64,000 bases of DNA, from positions 22,426 through 86,425 of the forward strand of contig JAKPQL010000090.1 in NCBI GenBank assembly GCA_029547045.1. The letters run 5' to 3'. The notes under the pieces are model-generated. The model saw only the letters and a program-made list of their open reading frames with translations. It was not told the origin of the DNA and made no database searches. The translations under genes and the position numbers were made by a program. Source of the stretch: Deltaproteobacteria bacterium. Its GTDB lineage: Bacteria; Desulfobacterota; Desulfomonilia; UBA1062. Below, in pieces: positions 25,341 through 34,029 of the stretch. Within the stretch, counting starts at the first letter, position 1. Each line of letters opens with the position of its first letter.

Positions 25341-27082
25341 GGGATCATGCCTTCCACGCGCTCTGCACGGAGCGTGCCGTCGGGATTGCAGCCGCGGATG
25401 CGGTAGTAACGGTCGAGGGCGTCCTCGTAGGCACCCCGGTCGATGGGGGGGGTCTCCACGTCGGGGCCGCCGGAGCCGGGCTCGGTGTAGAAGCGCTCCG
25501 GCAGGATGTCGTCGGCGCGGCGGAACCCGCGCAGGGTGTTGATGTGGCGCTCGAGGGTATAGACGACGTCCCCGACGCGGAGCAGGTCCTGGGTGTCCAT
25601 GTCCAGGCCGGTCACGGCGGCGAACCCCCTGGCATATTCCTCCAGGGAGGCGGCCAGAAAGGCGAACCTGCAGGCACCGATGGAGTCAACCACCGCGTTC
25701 AGGTCCTCGGCGAGCTTGATGATGCGCGCCTTCCCGGAAAAGGAGAAGCGGTCCGTTGCCACGGGCCTGCGCAGGATCTCGTGGGCTATGGGGTATGCCC
25801 GCAGGTGACAGCCGCCGCGGGTGGAGGTGCCGTAGGCGAGCGCCATGCCGTAGGCGCCCCGGGGGTCGTAGGCGGGCAGTTCCAGGGACTTGACGCTCAT
25901 GGATGCCCCGGGCATGCCCAGCTCGCGGGCGAGGCGCGCAGAGCCAGCGCGGAGCAGCTCCGCCTCGCGACCATGCCCGGTGATGGAGCGGACCGCATCC
26001 ACCAGGGACTCTCCGGTGAACCGCGTGCCCCTGATCTCGGCCAGGCAGGCAATGGTGGCACCGGCGGAGATGGTGTCCACCCCGGTCTCGTTGCATACCC
26101 TGTTGGCCTCGATGATGGAATCCAGGTCGTCGTTCTCGTTCAGGGCGCCGAAGTGGGACAGTGTCTCGTACTCGGGGATCTCGCGGGATGCCTTCTGCTT
26201 GCAGGCGATGGGGCAGCCATGGCAGGCATAGTGCACGGCCGGGTGGCGCCCCCGTATGGCAGGGCCGGAAAAGGCCCGGTACCCCTCGAAAAAGGTCCTC
26301 CTGAAATTTGCCGTGGGCATCATGCGCCGCGTTGCGATGAGGTCCACGAGCGACGAGGTGCCGTAGGCGGCTATGCCGGAACGGCCCCTGATGACCGGGG
26401 ATGCGTCGAAGAGGCGGATGATGTCCGTGCGCGCCTCCTCCTCGATCCGGGCATTGCAGGCCTTATGGTGTGCGCTGCCGCTCCCCCTGACGGCCAGGGC
26501 CCGCAGGTTCTTGGACGCCATGACCAGGCCCAGTCCGCCCCTCCCCGAGGAGAAGGACGAGTCCACGGCGATGGAGGCATAGAGGCACCCCATGAACGCC
26601 GCACTCCCCGCAGCGGCCACCGACCCGCCGAAGGGCGCCAGGCGTTCGAATACGGCGCTCAGCGGCATTTCGTCCGGCAGATAGGCGTCTTCGAAACGCA
26701 CCTCGGCGTCGCTGACGAGGACGCAGAGCCTCGAGGTCGCCCTGCCGGTGATGTGGATGACGTCGATTCCAGCCTTCCTCATCTGGACGGCCAGAGAGCC
26801 CCCCGCCGAAGAGCTGCACACCGTGCTGGTGAGCGGGGAGAAGGCCGTGAAGGTCATCCTGCCCGCCGATGGGATGCGGCTCCCGGTGAGCGGTCCCACG
26901 GCCAGGACCAGCGGGGCTGCCGGGTCGAGGGGGTCGATGGTGGGGGAGGCGTTGAGGAACGCCACACCGATGCCCCTGCCGCCGAGGAAGGATCGGGACA
27001 AATCCTCACCGAGGGTGTACAGGCGGTGCGTCCTGGACCCCAGATCGATACGGAGGCACCTCAGGTTGAAGGGGTAAGGCAT
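25325..27082 (-). CDS. aldehyde:ferredoxin oxidoreductase (tungstopterin family)
   Basis: The 585-residue AOR-family enzyme oxidises aldehydes to carboxylates with ferredoxin, using W- or Mo-bis-pterin and a [4Fe-4S] cluster. The N-terminal domain (LRCLRIDLGSR, SFLGGRGIGVAFL) and the pterin region (AGRMTFTAFSPLTS) are typical. Cluster ligands read CHGCPIAC near residue 295 with the late DSIGACRF cysteine. Length is close to the family (about 600). It forms a unit with the downstream double aldolase. A strictly anaerobic lifestyle is suggested. Confidence 0.9.
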   Translation of the reverse strand: MPYPFNLRCLRIDLGSRTHRLYTLGEDLSRSFLGGRGIGVAFLNASPTIDPLDPAAPLVLAVGPLTGSRIPSAGRMTFTAFSPLTSTVCSSSAGGSLAVQMRKAGIDVIHITGRATSRLCVLVSDAEVRFEDAYLPDEMPLSAVFERLAPFGGSVAAAGSAAFMGCLYASIAVDSSFSSGRGGLGLVMASKNLRALAVRGSGSAHHKACNARIEEEARTDIIRLFDASPVIRGRSGIAAYGTSSLVDLIATRRMMPTANFRRTFFEGYRAFSGPAIRGRHPAVHYACHGCPIACKQKASREIPEYETLSHFGALNENDDLDSIIEANRVCNETGVDTISAGATIACLAEIRGTRFTGESLVDAVRSITGHGREAELLRAGSARLARELGMPGASMSVKSLELPAYDPRGAYGMALAYGTSTRGGCHLRAYPIAHEILRRPVATDRFSFSGKARIIKLAEDLNAVVDSIGACRFAFLAASLEEYARGFAAVTGLDMDTQDLLRVGDVVYTLERHINTLRGFRRADDILPERFYTEPGSGGPDVETPPIDRGAYEDALDRYYRIRGCNPDGTLRAERVEGMIPCTTR

Positions 27083-27196
27083 AGGGGAATACTGTAATGG
27101 ATTCTCCGGGCGGGCACAATGCGCAAGTGAGGCTCTCTAGTTGCCTTGGGGCCTCCATGTGTGGTACAGCTTGTTCGGACCAAGGAGGACACTGAC

Positions 27197-27397
27197 ATGT
27201 TTGGCGGACTCGGCATGACGGAACTGATCATCATCCTGGTGATCGTACTGGTTATCTTCGGTGCGGGCAAGCTCCCCGAGGTGGGAAGCGCACTGGGTAA
27301 AGGGATCAAGAATTTCAAGTCTGCCGTCACCGAATCGGGGGACAAGGGCCCCAAGGGTGACATCGAGGACAAGAACAAGGAGAACAAGCCGTCCTGA
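27197..27397 (+). CDS. tatA: Sec-independent protein translocase subunit TatA/E
   Basis: The 66-residue product has the TatA pattern: short periplasmic start [13 protein letters not shown], one transmembrane helix ([13 protein letters not shown]), the [17 protein letters not shown] amphipathic hinge, and a charged Lys/Glu tail. It forms the export pore for folded, often cofactor-containing proteins. AAGGAGG (27182-27188) fixes the ATG at 27197. It is a single gene divergent from AOR; tatB/tatC are not in the window. Confidence 0.93.
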   Translation: MFGGLGMTELIIILVIVLVIFGAGKLPEVGSALGKGIKNFKSAVTESGDKGPKGDIEDKNKENKPS

Positions 27398-27462
27398 GAT
27401 AACGGCGCCCGCTCTAACAGGTCGTCGTTCCGCCTTTTCCTCTCAAGCCCGCTCCTGAACCC

Positions 27463-29715
27463 TCATTTCTCCTCGAATGAAACCGCACCGTCCCACCCCG
27501 GCGGCGGCCCTGCCTTCACAAACGCCTCCATGCGGCACAGGTGGAGGGAGTAGACCGGGGACGGGCTGAGGGAGGCCAGGGACCGCATCTCCTCACAGGC
27601 CCTCACGAAATCGCCCCGCTGGGAGAGCCTGAACGCCGCTTCGAACCGCTCCACCTCATGGAGGAGCCGGGGATCGGGCGCGCCTTCCATGATCGGTTCG
27701 TAGATGTCGATGGGCACGGTCTTGCCCTTCACGCGCACGCGGTCGAGTATCCGGCAGAAGACGGCGTCCCCGAGGGCGTTCTTCGTGTGCTCCGAGATGA
27801 TGACGGCGGTGTGGTAGACCTTGTTGAGGCCCTCCAGCCGGGAGGCGAGGTTCATGTTGTCTCCGATGGCTGTGTACTCGAAGCGCCGCTCGCTCCCGAA
27901 GTTGCCGACACGCACCACGCCCGTGTTGATGCCGATGCGCATGGAGATCGCGGGCAGCCCCTGTGATGCCCAGCGTTCGTTGAGTCCGTCCAGGGCCTTG
28001 AGCATCTGCAGGGAGGCCCTCACCGCATGGACGGCATGGTCCGGGTCGTCCACCGGCGCGCCCCAGAGGGCCACTATGGCGTCGCCGATGTACTTGTCCA
28101 CGGTGCCCGAGTTGTTCATGATGATGTCGCTCATGGCGGTGAGATAAGTGTTCATGAACTGTGCGAGCTGCTCGGGGTGCAGACCCTCGGAGATGCTGGT
28201 GAAGTCCCTGATGTCAGAGAAAAGCATGGTGAGATTCTTCTGCTGCCCCTCAATCTTCAGGCTTTCGGGGCTCTTCATGAGCTGGCTCACCACGGCGGGG
28301 GAGACGTAGCGGCTGAAGGCATCGTGGATGAACTGCTTCTTGCGGTGCTCGCTCAGGTAGTTCGTCAGGGTCACGACGAGGTACACGCCGATGAGCGTCA
28401 GGAACGGGTACGTGACCCCCATGAGGCGGTTGTGGAGGAAGAACAGGGAATAGTCCGCGTAGAGAAGCCCTCCCAGCAGGACGAGGCCGGCGATCCCGCC
28501 TGCGAGCGCCCCGCCGAAGGCCAGGATGGCGCTCAGCGCGAGTCCACCTGCAAAGATCACCGTGTAGGTGAGGCCGATCTCGGTGTAGGCGTCATAGGAG
28601 TAGAGATCGCCCTCGAGCATGTTGTCCACCGCCGTTGCCTGCACCTCGATGCCCGGACAGATCGCTGAGAATGGGGTGGCGTGGAAGTCCGGGATGCCTG
28701 CCGCTGAGGTGCCGATGATCACGTACTTGCCCCTGAGTTCCCCCCCGTTCCTGCCCTCGAGGATGTCCACCGCCGAAACGGAGGGGAAGGTGCCCGCCGG
28801 CCCCCTGTAGTTCAGGGTGATCTGCCCGGTGGTATCAGTGGGGATGAACCTGTCCGCCAGGCTCACGCCAATGATGGAGGCCCTGTCTGGGGTGTTGTCC
28901 TGCGACGCATGGACGGTCGCTGTGTCGAGACCCAGACCGATGCGGGTTATCTCAAGGGCCAGGGAAGGATAAGGCATTCCGTCGAGGGCCATGAACAGAG
29001 GGACCCGGTGGACGGTCCCCGAGGGGTCGGGAAAGACGTTGAGGAACCCCTCGCTCCGTCCCTGCGATACCTCCGGAACGTTCAGGATCGGCCGGTAGGC
29101 CCCCACGAGGGAGAGGTCGCCCATGGACACCGCTTCAGGCCGCACGGCGAGCTCGAGCGCAGGGAACGGTCTTTCATGCATGGATTTCAGGCCATCGTCC
29201 TTGAGCTGAAAGATATACCCCAGCACGGTGGGGGCCTCGGACAGTGCGGCACCGAGCATGCGGTCGTGGTCGAGGTCCTCTCTGCCGGACAGCCAGTTCA
29301 GGTCTTTAGCGGTGAGCCTGTGCCCGAGCATGTGCCGGAAGTCCTCCAGATACAGCCCCGGGGAGGTCCGGTCAGGCTCGGGAAAGACGATGTCGAATCC
29401 GATCACCCGGGCACCGGAGTCCTTGACCCTCCGGACGAGGCTCGCCATGATGTCACGTCGCCACGGCCATTGCCCGATCCTGCCGAGGCTCTTCTCATCG
29501 ATGTCCACGATGACCACTGCGCCCGTGGTCGGCATCGGGCCGCGCCACCTGAACATGGCGCTGGAGATCTGGTTGTCCAGGGAGGTGAGGAGTTCGGGCT
29601 TGGAATCCCCGAGGCCGTGGAAGATCAGGCACGATACGAGGATGGCCACGCACCCCGCCGCGAAGGGGGTGAGTCTGAGGGAATGGGAAAGCCCTCTCAT
29701 GGCGGGGACCGGCAT
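27463..29715 (-). CDS. CHASE2-domain class III adenylate/guanylate cyclase
   Basis: The 750-residue membrane sensor cyclase has an N-terminal transmembrane segment and then a periplasmic CHASE2 domain (VVIVDIDEKSLGRIGQWPW ... VIGFDIVFPEPD). Three transmembrane helices follow (about residues 385-460), then a C-terminal class III cyclase (about 505-690). The catalytic pattern is complete: two metal-Asp motifs (FSDIRDFTSIS and DKYIGDAIVALWG) and GDNMNLASRLE with the Asn/Arg pair. It is the last gene of the barrel/FecR/cyclase unit and probably makes cAMP in response to an envelope signal. AGGAG precedes the ATG. Confidence 0.88.
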   Translation of the reverse strand: MPVPAMRGLSHSLRLTPFAAGCVAILVSCLIFHGLGDSKPELLTSLDNQISSAMFRWRGPMPTTGAVVIVDIDEKSLGRIGQWPWRRDIMASLVRRVKDSGARVIGFDIVFPEPDRTSPGLYLEDFRHMLGHRLTAKDLNWLSGREDLDHDRMLGAALSEAPTVLGYIFQLKDDGLKSMHERPFPALELAVRPEAVSMGDLSLVGAYRPILNVPEVSQGRSEGFLNVFPDPSGTVHRVPLFMALDGMPYPSLALEITRIGLGLDTATVHASQDNTPDRASIIGVSLADRFIPTDTTGQITLNYRGPAGTFPSVSAVDILEGRNGGELRGKYVIIGTSAAGIPDFHATPFSAICPGIEVQATAVDNMLEGDLYSYDAYTEIGLTYTVIFAGGLALSAILAFGGALAGGIAGLVLLGGLLYADYSLFFLHNRLMGVTYPFLTLIGVYLVVTLTNYLSEHRKKQFIHDAFSRYVSPAVVSQLMKSPESLKIEGQQKNLTMLFSDIRDFTSISEGLHPEQLAQFMNTYLTAMSDIIMNNSGTVDKYIGDAIVALWGAPVDDPDHAVHAVRASLQMLKALDGLNERWASQGLPAISMRIGINTGVVRVGNFGSERRFEYTAIGDNMNLASRLEGLNKVYHTAVIISEHTKNALGDAVFCRILDRVRVKGKTVPIDIYEPIMEGAPDPRLLHEVERFEAAFRLSQRGDFVRACEEMRSLASLSPSPVYSLHLCRMEAFVKAGPPPGWDGAVSFEEK

Positions 29716-29760
29716 CCTTCAGTCTCCTGAGCTGTCCAGGGGGGATCCGCTCTCTCCCAT

Positions 29761-32403
29761 CTACCGGTCTCCCCCGAAGATGCCGTAGTAGCCCGCATCA
29801 CTCATCCGGGCGCGGAAATTGCCGCCGATGGCATCTGCGTTCCGGCCGAAGAATGCCCCGTTCACGCTGCTGGTTTCCGCCCCGGTGACCTGGGCCCCGA
29901 AAACCCCGGAGGATGCGCTGACAAAGCCCCCTGAAAGCCCCAGGCTGATCTGGTCGAAGGCGATGGAGCCGCTTACGGGGCTCGTGGCGCCGGGGGAGAA
30001 GTTCACCGTTATGTCCGTGGTGCCGCCTGTCAGCTGCGACACAATGCCGCCGGCGTCGATGCGTATCCCCTCTGCTCCTCCCTGGTAGCGGCCCGTGAAT
30101 CTGCTCGACACGAGGTCGGCGATGCTGCCTGCCGGTGTCGGCTCCCCCGCGACCCACAGGGATCCGGGCCTGTGCAGGTGGTAATCTGCCGAGGACGCGG
30201 GGTCCACATAGGCGATCTCCCAGTACCCCCACGTGACATGGTCTGAGAACTGCTTGTCCAGGTCCCCGGTGACGAGGAAATTCCCCACCGGCTTCAGCCC
30301 CCCCGTGGAGGTGCCGGTGACGATGGAAGAGCCGGAGGAATCGCCCAGGATCGCCACGTAGTTGTCATCGAGCACATAGGCCGAGCCGAAGGACCCGCCG
30401 ACGGCGAGCTGGTTGATGGCGTTGTCGTTCATGAGGATGTCGCCCGCGCTGATGCTCCCGGAGAGTGTTCCCGTGTCCCTGTCCACCGTGAAGGACACAT
30501 CCTGCAGGGAGCCGTTCATGAAGAGCCTGCGGTCGACATCGGGCCGGCTCATGTCCTCGGCCATGCCCAGGACGAACCCCTGGAACCGGGCCGTTCCCGT
30601 AGGTGCGGTCTCATCCACCCCCGGTTCGTACTCCCGCAGGCCGGCGGCGATGATGTGCCCTACGCCGATACGCCCTGTCTGGTCTGACTGGATGGAAAAG
30701 AGGTTAGCGCTGCCGGTCATGCCGAACCCTTCGAGCTGGGTTCCGTAGAACCGTCCTGACGCGGTGATCCCGGCCACGCTCTCGATCTCGTGGTCCTGGA
30801 ACTCACCCACCGGGGCCTCTGTGCCGAAGGCAGCGACGTTCGTCAGGGACGTGCCCTGCACGTCACCGAAGAAGATCGTCTCCCAGTCGCCGCCATCGGG
30901 CTGTTCCGTTGTCCGGGCACCGTGCACGATACCTATGGCTTTCCCGTTGTGCCAGTTCACCTCCAGGAACATCTTTGCCGGGGAGGCGCTCCTCTCATCG
31001 GCGGACTCCTTGAACCCCAGGGCAGGGCCGAAATAGCCGTACACACCGTCCGACGGGGTTGAGGAGGAAGGCGCGCCGGCAAAGCCGAGCTCGCTGAAGC
31101 GGTAGGTGGCGCCGTCCGTGAATGTGGACTCCTTTACGGCGAAAACCGCGAAGGCGCCGGTGCTGGCTGAGAATACATCGGCCTCGAAGGTCTGAGGGGA
31201 ACCCATGAGGGTGACGGTGCGGTCCTGGAGGGTGGAAAGGGGATCGGGGTTGCTGTATGCGGCACCATCGTCATGGGCGTTCACCGTGAAGCTGAAGTCG
31301 AAGGGCGTGCCGTCCTGGGTCGATACCGAACCAGTAAGGGTGGTGTCCTGGGAGGTCGCCAGGGTGTCGCCGTACCACCGTGTGCCGTTGATTGTGGGGT
31401 CCTCGATCCCCTCGATGAGGGTGCTCATGTAAGCTCCGGACATGGTTGTCCCCATGTCCTGAACGGCGTCCTGCATGTCCTGCTGCGAGGCTTCCTGGGC
31501 GGTCGTGTCCGTGATGTCGTCGAAATGCTGGTCGAGACCGGCCGTCAGGACAAAGAGGCTGGATTCCGGGGGGGATTCCAGGGCGGGAAGAGCGGCGTCA
31601 TCGAGGCCCGGTGACGGAACCGCTCCGCCGTTCTGTGGTGCGCCTTCGTCGGGAGAGGCAGCCGGTGCGGCAGCCTGGTCTGTCTCAGTGGCGCCGGGAT
31701 CCCGGCCTTCAGGCGAGTCACCCCGTGCTTCCTCCGGGTCCTTGGCCCCGGGTTCCTGGCCGTATGACCCGAGCCCGCTGTTGATGAGGTCAAGATCTTC
31801 CCGGCTGAGGCGCGAGGGAGGTTCCGGGGCGACCGACGCCGATGCGATCCGGGTCCCGAATCCCGGGACGGTTATGGCCACTGACCCTGCACCGTTCGAG
31901 ACATCGATCCCCCGCCCCCCCTCGAAGGAAACCAGGAGGCCCTGGTCGGAGAGGATGCCGGAGTACATGGATCCCCTCACCCCGATGGTCCCCGCAGGGG
32001 TGTCGGTCTTGAAGGTGGAGGGGCTGTGCCTGGTGAGCGCACCGCCCATGACGCGGAACACCCCTTCGTGCACCGTGGTCTTCATGGCGCCGGTCCTGTT
32101 CTTCTGGTCCCAGAGATACCGGGACACCTCCAGGCTGCTCGAGCCGCCGAGGCTTATGATGGTGTTGTCGGAGAACAGGATCTGGATGCGCCCGGTCTTC
32201 CCGGTACGGATGGTGTCCTCGACATACACAGGGTCCCTCATGGAGAGATTCCTGGCCGTGCCTGATCCGTCCATGGCGGAAACTTCGCCCCTCAGGGCAA
32301 CCACGGATCCGACGGGCTCCTGGGCGTGCCCAGGTGTTTCTGCCAGGAACATGCATCCGAGGGCGAGGATCGCGATAAGGGTGCCGGTTTCTCTCCGTGT
32401 CAT
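29761..32403 (-). CDS. FecR-domain secreted protein with TbpB-like C-terminal barrel
   Basis: The 880-residue protein has signal peptide cleavage near GHAQ (about residue 27). A FecR domain follows (DTIRTGKTGRIQILFSDN then SLEVSRYLWD), and an acidic/Pro-rich linker spans about 180-300. Long beta-rich, Gly/Ser/Asp-rich sequence leads to a C-terminal segment (SGSIAFDQISLGLSGG, NGAFFGRNADAIGGNF, GYYGIFGG) that resembles the barrel domain of TbpB/Slam-dependent proteins. The ATG at 32403 has AAAGGAG. It sits between the Slam-like barrel and the CHASE2 cyclase. Surface or secreted cargo is inferred; the signal peptide is type I, not a lipobox. Confidence 0.72.
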   Translation of the reverse strand: MTRRETGTLIAILALGCMFLAETPGHAQEPVGSVVALRGEVSAMDGSGTARNLSMRDPVYVEDTIRTGKTGRIQILFSDNTIISLGGSSSLEVSRYLWDQKNRTGAMKTTVHEGVFRVMGGALTRHSPSTFKTDTPAGTIGVRGSMYSGILSDQGLLVSFEGGRGIDVSNGAGSVAITVPGFGTRIASASVAPEPPSRLSREDLDLINSGLGSYGQEPGAKDPEEARGDSPEGRDPGATETDQAAAPAASPDEGAPQNGGAVPSPGLDDAALPALESPPESSLFVLTAGLDQHFDDITDTTAQEASQQDMQDAVQDMGTTMSGAYMSTLIEGIEDPTINGTRWYGDTLATSQDTTLTGSVSTQDGTPFDFSFTVNAHDDGAAYSNPDPLSTLQDRTVTLMGSPQTFEADVFSASTGAFAVFAVKESTFTDGATYRFSELGFAGAPSSSTPSDGVYGYFGPALGFKESADERSASPAKMFLEVNWHNGKAIGIVHGARTTEQPDGGDWETIFFGDVQGTSLTNVAAFGTEAPVGEFQDHEIESVAGITASGRFYGTQLEGFGMTGSANLFSIQSDQTGRIGVGHIIAAGLREYEPGVDETAPTGTARFQGFVLGMAEDMSRPDVDRRLFMNGSLQDVSFTVDRDTGTLSGSISAGDILMNDNAINQLAVGGSFGSAYVLDDNYVAILGDSSGSSIVTGTSTGGLKPVGNFLVTGDLDKQFSDHVTWGYWEIAYVDPASSADYHLHRPGSLWVAGEPTPAGSIADLVSSRFTGRYQGGAEGIRIDAGGIVSQLTGGTTDITVNFSPGATSPVSGSIAFDQISLGLSGGFVSASSGVFGAQVTGAETSSVNGAFFGRNADAIGGNFRARMSDAGYYGIFGGDR

Positions 32404-32470
32404 GGGTTCACTCCTTTGCCCGTGCACCGGGCATGGTTGCCTTGGCGTGCCTTCATATCCGTTCATGGCA

Positions 32471-33838
32471 TCAGAATGCGCAGGACAGCGACAGGGATGT
32501 CGCGTTCTTCGTGTAGGTGTACAGGGGAAGGGTGGAGTTCGCATCGGTGTAGGTATACCCGAGGCTCACGATGCCCTCGAAACCCCGGCCGGGAGAGCGG
32601 AATACCGTCTTCGAGAGTGTGGCGGAGCAGGAATGCACGTCGTCCTGTCGTTTCTCGTCGAACAGGTCGGCCTTCTCCTTGTACCAGCTCCCCTGGTACC
32701 GGTAGCCTGCAAGGAACGTGAAGGCAAGGGGGAGGATCCGTTCATACGAGACCGACCCCATTGCCCGCCAGTAGGTTTCGGTCTCTACCCGGGCGTCCTC
32801 CCGTTCGATGACCAGCGATGTCCGGATGCGGTTCAATCCCCTGGTCCATGTGGGGGCGACCATGAAGGAGGTGTTCTTCGCATCGTTCGCGTCCTCCTCG
32901 GAATAGTTCTTCCTTCTAAAGCGCAGATCGGCATCGACCATGAGGTTCGCATCCACCACGGTGTTAAGGGCCGTTCCTGCGCCATAGGTCCTGGAGTAAT
33001 CGTCGTCGTCGAGGGTGATGTGCGAGGCCAGCACGTAGAGGTCCCAGGTGAACCTCCCACTCTGCAGGGCTGGCCCGGCTTTGACTTCCGCCAGGTTCAG
33101 GTCGAGGTCTTTCTCGTGGGTGTAGTGCGCGCCGTACCCGAGCAGCGAACCCTTCCAGGCGAGAGTCCTCCCGTACGGCATGTATGAGTACCTGAGGTCC
33201 GCCGTGAGGTGGGTGATGGAATCGCCCGCAGGCCTGTCGACCCGGACCGGAAGGTCGCCCAGGTCCGTGATGATGGTGATGAGGCCGCTTGTCGGGGCCA
33301 CGTTGACGTTGTCGTCCCAGTCCACGCCTGCAGAGACGATCCCCTGGAAGAAGTGCTCCCTGCGGGATGCGGTTATGGCCCGGAGGTGGCTTTCGATGTT
33401 CTTCCTCACCTGCTCCGGGGGATCTCCTGCCAGGACCTCCCGGAAAGACCGTTCCGCCATGTCGTAGGCACCGAGCTGGTAGTAGCACCGGGCGATCTCA
33501 AGCTTGGCCCTGGGGGTGTCCGGTCTGATCATGAGCACCCGTTCGAAGGCCATGACGGCCTCCTCGACCCTGCCCGTCTCGAAGGCCGCCCGTCCGAGGG
33601 AGAAGTTGACCTCCACATTGCCCGGATCTTCCCGGAAAAGGTCCGACAGGATGGTGTAGGCAACGGGGAAATTGCCTGCCTGCATTTGCTCCTGGGCGGC
33701 CTGGAACCTCTCCTGGAACACCACGTTCTGGGCGTGCGCGTTCCCTGCACCCGGCAGAGCGCAGCTCACGAGTGCCGCAACGACTAGGCCCAGCACCATG
33801 GGGGGGCGCGGGATCCACCGGATTCTTCCCTGGGCCAT
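32471..33838 (-). CDS. TPR outer-membrane barrel protein (Slam/DUF560-like)
   Basis: The 455-residue protein has a signal peptide ending near NAHAQ (residue 37). An N-terminal TPR region (about 40-160: AQEQMQAGNFPVAYTILS, RVEEAVMAFERVLMIRPDTP, YYQLGAYDMAERSFREVL) is followed by about 300 residues of alternating beta-strands with aromatic girdles ending in a terminal Phe. TPR plus a 14-strand-size barrel is the layout of Slam/DUF560 surface-lipoprotein and type XI secretion translocators. GAGGAGGG favours the ATG at 33838 over a GTG at 33844. The downstream FecR/TbpB-like gene fits as cargo. Family assignment is from architecture, not from a search. Confidence 0.68.
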   Translation of the reverse strand: MAQGRIRWIPRPPMVLGLVVAALVSCALPGAGNAHAQNVVFQERFQAAQEQMQAGNFPVAYTILSDLFREDPGNVEVNFSLGRAAFETGRVEEAVMAFERVLMIRPDTPRAKLEIARCYYQLGAYDMAERSFREVLAGDPPEQVRKNIESHLRAITASRREHFFQGIVSAGVDWDDNVNVAPTSGLITIITDLGDLPVRVDRPAGDSITHLTADLRYSYMPYGRTLAWKGSLLGYGAHYTHEKDLDLNLAEVKAGPALQSGRFTWDLYVLASHITLDDDDYSRTYGAGTALNTVVDANLMVDADLRFRRKNYSEEDANDAKNTSFMVAPTWTRGLNRIRTSLVIEREDARVETETYWRAMGSVSYERILPLAFTFLAGYRYQGSWYKEKADLFDEKRQDDVHSCSATLSKTVFRSPGRGFEGIVSLGYTYTDANSTLPLYTYTKNATSLSLSCAF

Positions 33839-34029
33839 GGACACAACCCTCCTCGGATTTTCGGAATCGGCAGCCGGGATGAAAAAACGTTGTCGGCTCC
33901 GTATACCCTATCGTTTTTTCGGGGGGAAAAAATGAGAGGTGTATACAATGTGTCAGGCAGCGGGGGAACCCGGCCTGCTCTCCGGGGGTATGAGGCCGGC
34001 ACACGGGAAGGGTGCCGCTGATTCTCGGA

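Noticed and set aside
31475..33187. 570-codon open frame on the plus strand
   Set aside because: Antisense to the FecR protein and the barrel gene; low-complexity composition with no domain.
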